From positions 1-64,000 of the forward strand of contig CAYTCI010000005.1 in assembly GCA_964436305.1 (NCBI GenBank): a stretch of 64,000 nucleotides of DNA, read 5' to 3'. The notes under the pieces were generated by a model. The model was not told the origin of the DNA and ran no database searches. It saw only the letters and a list, made by a program, of their open reading frames with translations. Of the stretch, positions 53,493 to 60,948 are shown piece by piece (positions within the stretch are counted from its first letter, which is position 1; each line of letters starts with the position of its first letter). This DNA is from JAKPUX01 sp964436305. GTDB taxonomy: Bacteria; Zhuqueibacterota; Zhuqueibacteria; Residuimicrobiales; Residuimicrobiaceae. Position numbers and translations under genes: made by a program.

Positions 53493-54215
53493 CTAGGGCT
53501 TTTTATCCCCCGAAATACACTCTACTGTGATCTTGGTAAAAACCTCCCGGGCGGAATCGATGCCCTCGAGATCGGTCAGCGGCTCGGCGGTGTAGTAGTA
53601 TTGATGGCTGCGGCCGCTCAGTTCGGGAGCCGATCGGTCGCCGGGTACGGCGGTGATGGTGCCATGGAAGAGCAGCGACGGCTGCCCGTTGCCATGCTTG
53701 TCGTGGCGCTTTTGCGCATTCGCCTTGGGGAATGTACGGTTGTAATCGCCTGCCACGTTCATCTCGATGTAATAGTCGTAGCTCTTGCCCGCCTCGACGC
53801 GGGCGGAGGCGCGGATTTCCGCTTTCTGTGGCGTGGCGCCGGTGACTGTGTCGTAAAAGGGATCGCGCGGCGTGGGGAAATCGTTGCGCCCGGTTTCCTT
53901 GCGGAAGGCCCCGATCCAGAGAGGAAGTGAGACCGGGCACTCAACCTTGCCGGCGTACTCGCCCCTGGCGGTGCGCCGGGTGACGAAGACCGTGGTGATC
54001 CGGCCGTTCTCATGCTCCTGCAGCCAGATGGCGAACTGTGGGGGTTCGCCGTAAGAACTGCGTTCATAGATTTCACGGCTCTGGCACAGGCTGAAATACA
54101 GCGTCAGTGAATCGGCGGTCTGAGCTGCTTGTGCACAGACCTGGCTGTTTGCAGCAGCGGCCAGCGCCGCTGCCCAAAGAGCCGCTGTGCGGATGATTTT
54201 TCGGGATCGCCCCAT
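53493..54215 (-). CDS. Secreted protein translationally coupled to a GH109-type gene
   Basis: A 240-residue protein whose ATG lies one base after the stop of the GH109-type gene, so both are translated from one mRNA. A signal peptide ends at QVCAQA. The mature part has QFAIWLQEHENGRITTVFVTRR, reminiscent of DUF2271-type beta-sandwich proteins, and a Lys/Arg-rich HDKHG turn. I do not recognise an enzyme motif. The tight link suggests it works with the Tat-exported partner in the periplasm. Confidence 0.6.
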   Translation of the reverse strand: MGRSRKIIRTAALWAAALAAAANSQVCAQAAQTADSLTLYFSLCQSREIYERSSYGEPPQFAIWLQEHENGRITTVFVTRRTARGEYAGKVECPVSLPLWIGAFRKETGRNDFPTPRDPFYDTVTGATPQKAEIRASARVEAGKSYDYYIEMNVAGDYNRTFPKANAQKRHDKHGNGQPSLLFHGTITAVPGDRSAPELSGRSHQYYYTAEPLTDLEGIDSAREVFTKITVECISGDKKP

Positions 54216-54216
54216 C

Positions 54217-55530
54217 TCACCAGCCCCCGGAAAGTCCGAAGATCGGCTTGCGGCTCAGCCAGCGTCCGCGGGTAAAATCGGGAAATTCGACCGGTGCACC
54301 GCCGCGGGCTATCGACTCTTCGGTCAGCGGCGAAATGACAATCCAGGAGGCGGTATCATAGACATCGATGGGCGTCGGGAGCTGACGGCGGGCGCACTCA
54401 AGGAAGGCGCGCACCTTGAGGTAGGCCGGTCCGCCACGCTCCTGCTGCGGATCCTCCTGGAGATACTTTTTCCACAGTGGATGCTCGTATTTCTCCTGAT
54501 AGGGTGCGAAGGATTCCCAGGTATCCTCTGGACTGGTCCCCTCCAGATAGATCGAATTGTTATCCTCCATCCACAGCCCGCCGGTGCCCTGAACGCGGTA
54601 CATGTTGGAGTAGGGGCGTGGCGAATTGGAATCGTAGTTGACGATGACGCTTTCGCCCTGGGCGCACTTGATCACCGTGGTGACGATATCGCCGAGCGCA
54701 TATTCGCGGGTGGCGTTATGATGGCCGGCGCCGAATTTTTTGCGGATATACTCCTTCATGCCGCGCGACTTGCTGGCGGTGGCAGTGAGGGTGAGAAAGC
54801 GGTTGCCGCGGTCAATATCGAGACAATTGGCGATGGGACCGATGCCGTGGGTTGGATAGAGATCACCGTTGCGCTTGAGGGCCTGCTCGCCCCACCAGGT
54901 CAGTTCGCCGTCTGGTCCAAAATTGACGTTGCGGATGTCGTGCTGGTAGCCGCACTGGCAGTGCACCAGTTCGCCGAAGAGGCCCTGGCGAACCATGTTG
55001 AGGATAGCCATGCTGTCGCGGTCGTAGCAGTGGTTCTCGAGCATCATGCAGGGCATGCCCGACTCTTCCGAAGCCCGCACCAGCTGCCAGACCTCATCGA
55101 TGGAAGCGGCGCCCCAGACTTCAGGAGCACAATACTTTTTGGCGCGCATGGTGGCGACAGCCATTGGCGTGTGCCAAACCCACGGGGTGGCGATGATCAC
55201 GGCGTCGAGGTCGTCCCTTAGCACCATGTTCTCATAATCGGTCTCGCTCCTGGAATAGCCTTCCGGCCGTTTACGGCCGCTGGCCTCCACCAGGCGCTGG
55301 GCGCGCGCAAGGTGCTCCAGGTCGATGTCGCAGAGGGCGGGGATATCGACCTCCGGCATGGTCAGACACATCTGCAGCAGTTCCGTGCCATAGCTGCCAA
55401 CCCCGATGATGCCAAGGCGCACCCGGGCAGCCTCCTTGCCGGCGAGCAAATTCTCCGGAGTCAGGGCAGCCGCCAGGCCGGTTACCGCGGTCGCTTTGAG
55501 AAAATCACGGCGTTCGATTTCATGGTTCAT
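54217..55530 (-). CDS. Tat-exported GH109-type NAD-dependent glycosidase
   Basis: The ATG at 55530 follows AAGGAG (437 residues; a TTG two codons upstream is possible). The twin-arginine signal is ERRDFLKATAV. It belongs to the Gfo/Idh/MocA oxidoreductase fold, with the NAD loop GIIGVGSYG and an ALCDI strand. Several stretches match the GH109 subgroup: DRDSMAILNMVRQGLFGELV, GYQHDIR, THGIGPIANCLDIDRG and VIVNYDSNSPRPYSNMY. GH109 enzymes use tightly bound NAD to remove alpha-N-acetylgalactosamine, though other specificities exist. Export with bound cofactor explains the Tat signal. Related oxidoreductases with other substrates cannot be excluded. Confidence 0.82.
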   Translation of the reverse strand: MNHEIERRDFLKATAVTGLAAALTPENLLAGKEAARVRLGIIGVGSYGTELLQMCLTMPEVDIPALCDIDLEHLARAQRLVEASGRKRPEGYSRSETDYENMVLRDDLDAVIIATPWVWHTPMAVATMRAKKYCAPEVWGAASIDEVWQLVRASEESGMPCMMLENHCYDRDSMAILNMVRQGLFGELVHCQCGYQHDIRNVNFGPDGELTWWGEQALKRNGDLYPTHGIGPIANCLDIDRGNRFLTLTATASKSRGMKEYIRKKFGAGHHNATREYALGDIVTTVIKCAQGESVIVNYDSNSPRPYSNMYRVQGTGGLWMEDNNSIYLEGTSPEDTWESFAPYQEKYEHPLWKKYLQEDPQQERGGPAYLKVRAFLECARRQLPTPIDVYDTASWIVISPLTEESIARGGAPVEFPDFTRGRWLSRKPIFGLSGGW

Positions 55531-55879
55531 GATCAAGTGCTCCTTCGCGAATGGTATCCATCCGGCGCAGTGACTCCGCCGCTGGGGGTTAATAAAACGA
55601 GAAACGCATCCTCCGCCAGGTACCTGAGATCAGGCCCTTCCCCGCCGTTTAGCGCAACTCTTTATCAGGCGCCCCCAGCGACCTCATGGTCTTTGCCTCC
55701 CGGCAAATTACCCAAGATAGGTTTGAAAAGCAAGCAGAATTGCTAAAAAAACAGGCGAGCAGGCGAAATTGCCGAAGGCTCGATACTGAATTCCGGGTGC
55801 GGCCTTCCCCGTATCGATCGTGCCCTACTGTCATCGAACTCGTCCTTACGCAGCAGCACCCGCTTTTAATCACAGGCTG

Positions 55880-55897
55880 GACACCAAAAGTGGTGTC
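55880..55897. promoter_or_regulatory. Candidate operator palindrome
   Basis: GACACCA, four bases, TGGTGTC: a perfect 7+7 inverted repeat that ends 19 bases before the -35 box of the esterase promoter. The position would suit an activator or a repressor. Confidence 0.4.
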
Positions 55898-55915
55898 GAT
55901 TGATGAACTATTTGC

Positions 55916-55944
55916 TTGCACAAATCCTGCGATAATGGTAAATA
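55916..55944 (+). promoter_or_regulatory. Promoter of the secreted esterase gene
   Basis: TTGCAC (55916-55921), a 17-base spacer, TAAATA (55939-55944). The ATG is at 56080, so the leader would be about 130 bases. Confidence 0.45.
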
Positions 55945-56079
55945 ATAGCAGGGCGCGAGCCCACGATCTGCATTCCGTTACCACGCCCCGGCCTGCAGCG
56001 GCAATGGCCGGCTTGGCAGCGAGATAATAATGGCACATCATACCGTTTGAACAACCTGGCCAAAGGGGGAGGTACCGCC

Positions 56080-58548
56080 ATGCGACACAATCCACCGGCA
56101 ATAGTGCTTCTCGTGATCCTGGCCCTTGGCCTGGCGGGCAGCGCCCGGCCGCAGCCGGCCATCACCAGCCAATTCGCCTTCCGTACCCACTTTTGGCAGG
56201 GAAATCGGATGCCCTATCGTCTTTTCGTGCCGGAGAGTTATTCGCCGCTGCAGCAATATCCCTTGATGCTGACGCTGCACGGCTCGGGCGAGCGCGGCGC
56301 CAATAACAAAGCCCAGATCGATAACTATCGCATTGCCACAGTCTGGGCCGATCCGGTGAACCAGGCGATCTATCCCTGCCTGGTCGTTTCGCCGCAGTGT
56401 CCCGAAAGCGCCAGCTGGAGCGGCGACATGCTGTTGGCGGTGAACGATCTGCTCGATTCCCTGCAGCGCGAGTTCAGCGTCGATCCCAATCGCCTCTATG
56501 TCACCGGGCTCTCGATGGGAGGGTTCGGCGCCTGGGAGCTGATCGATCGATTTCCCGGCCGCTTCGCTGCAGCAGTGCCGATGAGCGGCGGTGGCAATGC
56601 GCTCGATGTCGCCCCGATGATGGATCAGGCAATCTGGAATTTCCATGGTGAGCTCGACACCTCCGTGCCGGTGGAGTTGTCGCGCTTTATGATGCAAGCT
56701 TTCGAGGCCGCCGGCCGGCCGGTTCTCTACACCGGCTGCGAGTATGGGGATTGCCGCGGAGTGAGCCAGGCGGAGGTGCTGCGGCACGTGCAAAATCACA
56801 CCGATCTCCTCTATACCGAGGTCGACGACGGCGGCCACGTGATGTGGGACCAGGCTTACGATTATCCGCCGCTGCTGCCCTGGGTTTTCAGCCAGGTCCG
56901 CCGCGACACCTCCCGTCTGCGGCTGACCGGCCTCACCACCTGGCAGCGGGTCAGCGGGGAGGTCGGGATCACCTGGCGCTCCAGTATTAGCGCCAGCCGC
57001 CTCGAGCTCTGGTTCCACGGTGCCCCGGCGGCGGAGTGGCAGCGTCTGGCCGAGTTGCCCCAGACCGGCATCTGGCGCTGGAATACTGCCGCCGTCGCCG
57101 ACGGCGCGCTCGCAAGGCTGCGCCTCTATGCCTTCGACGCCGGCGGCCGGATCATCGCCTGGGATCAATCGGCTCCCTTCACCATCGACAATGCTGGCAA
57201 TGGCCTGCCTTACGCTAACATCAGGACCCCCATCTGGAGCGATCAGCCGCTGGTTGAGCGCGAGCTGGCACTCGCCTGCGCCATTCTCGACGCCGAGACC
57301 GATCCTGTCAACGCTGCGGTCGATTACAGCAGCGACGACGGCCGCACTTGGCAGCCCGCCGGCAGCGTATACAAGGTGCCGGATACCTCGAGCGTGGTCT
57401 TCCCTGTCAACCTCGAGGCCTTGCCCAACAGCCTGCATGCACGCCTGCGGCTGCAGGTCAGCGACGGTACCTCCATCGCCATCGCCGCAACCCGCTCCTT
57501 CCGCAAGCTGACGCCCCGGCTGGACAGCCTTAAAGTCCTGCATATCGCCGGTAGCGGCGGCGCGAGCATCCAGGCCATGGTCAGCTCCGGCGCGGAGCTG
57601 AACGGCGAGCGCTATCGCATCGAATTCAGCAATCAAAACGGCGTACTCACCTGGTCGGTCCTCTATAGCAGCAGCGGCGTCCGCATTCTGGAAAACATCC
57701 CCGTCGAGGCCACTGCGCTGGAGAGCCCGCTCTTCGACGGTCTCACGTTGAGAGTAGCCGATGCTAATCCGGCCCGGCCGGATATGGACAATAGCGGCTG
57801 GAGCCAGGGTACGGCGACGCTCAGGTTTAACCTCTACCTGCAGGATTACCGGATCGGCGGTGTGATGCGCAAGAGCAATCCGCAGCCTAGCGACTACCGC
57901 ATCACCTTCTCGGATCAGTTTATCGACACCTCGGCCGCGGCCTTTGGCATTCCCCCGGTCCCCATCCGCTTCAGGGTGCGCGACATCACCCGCGATCGCC
58001 CGGTCAAGGTCCTCTTCGTCGATACCAACCGCGATCAGATGCTCTCACGCCTGGAGTATATCTACCTGGTCGAGCCCGATTCCAGCGGCCAGCCGCGCAT
58101 CACCTGGAGCATCGGCTTTACGGGGGACAGCACCGCCGTGCTCCCCCGCGGCGGCGACGAGCTCACACTGCGAACCCTCAAGCCCTTGAGCACCGCGGAC
58201 ATCTATGAATTCCGCGCCGTGGCCAGCGGTGTTGCGGTGAATCAGGCGGGCGTGACGCCTGCTGCACAGGCGGTGGTTCTGCGCGGTACCTATCCGAATC
58301 CGTTCAATGCCTCGACCACCATCGTCTATGAGCTGGGCAGGGATGAAAAAGAGGTTTGCGTGGAAATTTACAATCTGCTCGGGCAGCGGGTGCGGCTGCT
58401 CTTCTCGGGCGGGCAAAAAGCGGGGCGGCATGAACTGGTGTGGGACGGCCGCGATGCAAGCGGCAGAGTGCTGCCCTCGGGTCTCTACCCCCTAATACTG
58501 CGGGCCGGCGGGCTGCGGCAAGTAAAGACCATGGTGATGGTCAGATGA
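56080..58548 (+). CDS. Secreted alpha/beta-hydrolase esterase with sorting domain
   Basis: The ATG at 56080 follows GGGGGAGG (822 residues). After a signal peptide comes an alpha/beta hydrolase of the CE1 / PHB-depolymerase-like group (about 30-275): HGSGERG near the oxyanion hole, nucleophile Ser145 in GLSMGG, Asp193 in GELDTSVP, His253 in GGHVMW. These enzymes often remove feruloyl or acetyl groups from plant polysaccharides. The middle (about 280-730) is made of beta-sandwich segments I cannot name. The C-terminus is the sorting domain (YPNPFNASTTIVYEL, HELVWDGRDASG). It stands next to a pectate lyase gene, so a role in plant cell-wall breakdown is plausible. Confidence 0.88.
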   Translation: MRHNPPAIVLLVILALGLAGSARPQPAITSQFAFRTHFWQGNRMPYRLFVPESYSPLQQYPLMLTLHGSGERGANNKAQIDNYRIATVWADPVNQAIYPCLVVSPQCPESASWSGDMLLAVNDLLDSLQREFSVDPNRLYVTGLSMGGFGAWELIDRFPGRFAAAVPMSGGGNALDVAPMMDQAIWNFHGELDTSVPVELSRFMMQAFEAAGRPVLYTGCEYGDCRGVSQAEVLRHVQNHTDLLYTEVDDGGHVMWDQAYDYPPLLPWVFSQVRRDTSRLRLTGLTTWQRVSGEVGITWRSSISASRLELWFHGAPAAEWQRLAELPQTGIWRWNTAAVADGALARLRLYAFDAGGRIIAWDQSAPFTIDNAGNGLPYANIRTPIWSDQPLVERELALACAILDAETDPVNAAVDYSSDDGRTWQPAGSVYKVPDTSSVVFPVNLEALPNSLHARLRLQVSDGTSIAIAATRSFRKLTPRLDSLKVLHIAGSGGASIQAMVSSGAELNGERYRIEFSNQNGVLTWSVLYSSSGVRILENIPVEATALESPLFDGLTLRVADANPARPDMDNSGWSQGTATLRFNLYLQDYRIGGVMRKSNPQPSDYRITFSDQFIDTSAAAFGIPPVPIRFRVRDITRDRPVKVLFVDTNRDQMLSRLEYIYLVEPDSSGQPRITWSIGFTGDSTAVLPRGGDELTLRTLKPLSTADIYEFRAVASGVAVNQAGVTPAAQAVVLRGTYPNPFNASTTIVYELGRDEKEVCVEIYNLLGQRVRLLFSGGQKAGRHELVWDGRDASGRVLPSGLYPLILRAGGLRQVKTMVMVR

Positions 58549-58691
58549 GATCGGCCTGCCCGGACAGAAGATCCGGATCCTTTACGACGGATCGTGGGCT
58601 GTCGGCCGCAGCAAAAACGCCGTCGAATCCGCTTTCTCGGTCCGGCTGGTCAGGAACCGAAATGGGCATTTTCCGGCTTGAACGTTTATCC

Positions 58692-58720
58692 TTGACCACT
58701 CCCTGTTACCGGGACTGATA
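58692..58720 (+). promoter_or_regulatory. Possible promoter of the pectate lyase gene
   Basis: TTGACC (58692-58697), a 17-base spacer, CTGATA (58715-58720). The -10 box is weak. The ATG is at 58808. Confidence 0.3.
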
Positions 58721-58807
58721 CCAGGCGCATACCTTGACCGAAATACCTGAAACAGACCAGGCAAACGATGCACCGGCAGCTGCCGTTGCGTATGAGGAGA
58801 TTACCTG

Positions 58808-60727
58808 ATGAAACCAGGGCTTTGGATGGTTATTTTACTCCTTGCTTTTTCCGTGGGATTTGCCCAGATGGACTCGCTGGTTGTCCAGGAACAGCAGTTG
58901 GGTCTCTGCACATTAAATGGTACAATTGTGACTGCATCGGGCAGCATCAGCGGCTGGACCGGTCCGGGATTCATCGATGTGGAGAACGGTGTCGGCAAGG
59001 CGGTGAGCTGGGAAGTTTTCATCCAGAGTGAGGGGGAGTACCTTTTCACCTGGCGGTATGCCTTCGGCGGGCTCGCGGCCAATATGCGGGATGCCAAACT
59101 GATCATCGACGGTAATACAGCTGCCGATACGGTTTTCTTCCCCTACACGACTTCCTGGTCCAACTGGGCCGAGGTTGCACCAGTGCAGGTGCATCTGGCA
59201 GCGGGCGATCACAAAATCAGGCTGGAGGCGGTGCGGAGCGGGGGGCTGGCCAATCTCGACTACCTCAAGGTCTACGGGCACGGCGTAACGGCCTGGGAGT
59301 GCACTCCACAATACGCACTAACCGTTGCGGCCAATGATACTTCGCGGGGTTCGATCTCATACTCCCCGGAGCAATCCCTCTATGACAAGGGCACCCTGAT
59401 CACCCTCCACGCTGTGGCGAGACCGGGTTACTTTTTTCAGAGCTGGACCGGGGAGGAGCCAAGCGCCGATAGTGTATGCACCTTTGCGATCAAAAGCGAC
59501 GTCGCAGCGGTCGCGCGTTTTCTGCCGGAGACGGTCAGAACACGGATCGACACAACCATCATTGGCTATGCCACAGTGCAGGATGATAAAGGCACCCCCT
59601 TTCTGGTTACCGGTGGTTCCGAGGGCGAGGCTGTCCAGGCGACAACCCTCGAAGAGCTGCAATTCTACCTCGGATCAGAACTTCCTTATGTGGTCGAGTT
59701 CATGGGTGAGATTGCTGACAGCACCCAACTGATCATCAAGTCGAACAAAACGCTCATCGGTGCCGGTCCTTTGGCCCATCTGCGGGGGGTGGAACTGGCC
59801 ATAAAAGAGGCGCGAAATGTGGTCATCCGGAATATAACGATCTCCGGGGTGCGCGATGCCGGAGCGACCAATGATGCGATGAGCATCAACGGGGCCTCGC
59901 AGAACATCGTCATCGACCGCTGCGAATTTTTCTCCGATCGAGATCATGACAAGGATTACTATGACGGACTGCTGGATATTAAAAATCAGTCCAGGTTTAT
60001 TACCGTTTCGAACTGTTACTTTCACGACCACTGGAAGGCCATCTTGATCAGTTCCGGCGATACCCAGTATGCCGATTCCCTGATCCGCATCACCCTGCAT
60101 CATAACTGGTTTTGTAACATCGGATCCCGCCTACCCCTCATTCGTTTTGGCAAGGCGCATATTTTCAACAACTATTACCAGAACTGCGATGACGCTATCA
60201 ACACCCGGATGGGGGCCTGCGTACGGGTCGAATGCAACTGTTTCGATACTGTTAAAAAAGCGATCTTTTCGGACTATTCCGCCGCAGAAGGCTGTGTCCA
60301 GCTGATCGGCAACCAATTCGGCAGTGCCAGTTATATCACCGCACCTCCCTGCGAGCTGGTGCCGCCCTATCCCTATGCCCACGGGATGCAGGCGGCGGAG
60401 CTTTTGCCTGCACTCATCCCGGCCCGTGCAGGCACCCACGCTCGGGAGCTCCCGGCGGATTTGTCAAATGATTTCACTGCCGGGCAGGTTTTTCCCAATC
60501 CCTTCAATTCGGCGACAGTGCTGCGCTACTCCTTGCCGGCGAGCGTGATGGTGCGCGCCGAGGTCTATGATCTCCTCGGCCGTAAAGTGGCGACGCTGGT
60601 GAATGAAAGGCAGAGAGGCGAACAGCGGGTTGTTTTTACGGCGGGGGATCTCCCGAGTGGAATCTATATCCTGTCGCTCCGTGCAGGAAATTCTATTGTG
60701 ACGCGCAAAGCCCTGCTCCTGCGCTAG
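58808..60727 (+). CDS. Secreted pectate lyase, PL1 family, with CBM and sorting domain
   Basis: A 639-residue protein behind a GAGGAG site. Domains in order: signal peptide (1-20); CBM35/CBM6-like jelly roll (about 22-155, ending LDYLKVYG); a divergent InlB-type repeat (about 166-237, GYFFQSWTGEEP); PL1 parallel beta-helix (about 250-530); sorting domain (about 555-639, FPNPFNSATVLRYSLP). The lyase shows YYDGLLDIKNQSRFITVSNC with the calcium-binding Asp residues and SRLPLIRFGKAHIFNNYY with the catalytic Arg. It cleaves polygalacturonate by beta-elimination in the presence of calcium. It follows the esterase gene by 259 bases. Confidence 0.92.
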   Translation: MKPGLWMVILLLAFSVGFAQMDSLVVQEQQLGLCTLNGTIVTASGSISGWTGPGFIDVENGVGKAVSWEVFIQSEGEYLFTWRYAFGGLAANMRDAKLIIDGNTAADTVFFPYTTSWSNWAEVAPVQVHLAAGDHKIRLEAVRSGGLANLDYLKVYGHGVTAWECTPQYALTVAANDTSRGSISYSPEQSLYDKGTLITLHAVARPGYFFQSWTGEEPSADSVCTFAIKSDVAAVARFLPETVRTRIDTTIIGYATVQDDKGTPFLVTGGSEGEAVQATTLEELQFYLGSELPYVVEFMGEIADSTQLIIKSNKTLIGAGPLAHLRGVELAIKEARNVVIRNITISGVRDAGATNDAMSINGASQNIVIDRCEFFSDRDHDKDYYDGLLDIKNQSRFITVSNCYFHDHWKAILISSGDTQYADSLIRITLHHNWFCNIGSRLPLIRFGKAHIFNNYYQNCDDAINTRMGACVRVECNCFDTVKKAIFSDYSAAEGCVQLIGNQFGSASYITAPPCELVPPYPYAHGMQAAELLPALIPARAGTHARELPADLSNDFTAGQVFPNPFNSATVLRYSLPASVMVRAEVYDLLGRKVATLVNERQRGEQRVVFTAGDLPSGIYILSLRAGNSIVTRKALLLR

Positions 60728-60948
60728 ATCCTGGCCATTCTTCCAGAGATCCCCGATCGTGGCGCGTAACCGTGGACCAAATCGTCGGCAAGGTCAAAGA
60801 GGCGCTCATGCAGGCAACGCATGAAGCACAGTCTGAGGATTTCCAGCGTGAACAAAGATCCAGGGTGTGAAAAAGGAGTGTGACCGTCAAGAGCGGTATC
60901 GTTGAAGCCAGAAACTTCTCTGCGCGAGAATTGGGGTGGGCGCGAGAT

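Larger units (their letters stand above)
55531..56079. other. Divergent intergenic region
   Basis: About 550 bases between the GH109-type gene and the esterase gene. I see no supported gene; a 113-codon frame at 55686-56027 has no ribosome binding site or recognisable sequence. It contains an 18-base palindrome (55880-55897) and a promoter (55916-55944). Confidence 0.55.

Noticed and set aside
55686..56027. 113-codon plus-strand frame in the divergent intergenic region
   Set aside because: No ribosome binding site, no family resemblance, and it overlaps the promoter and the palindrome.
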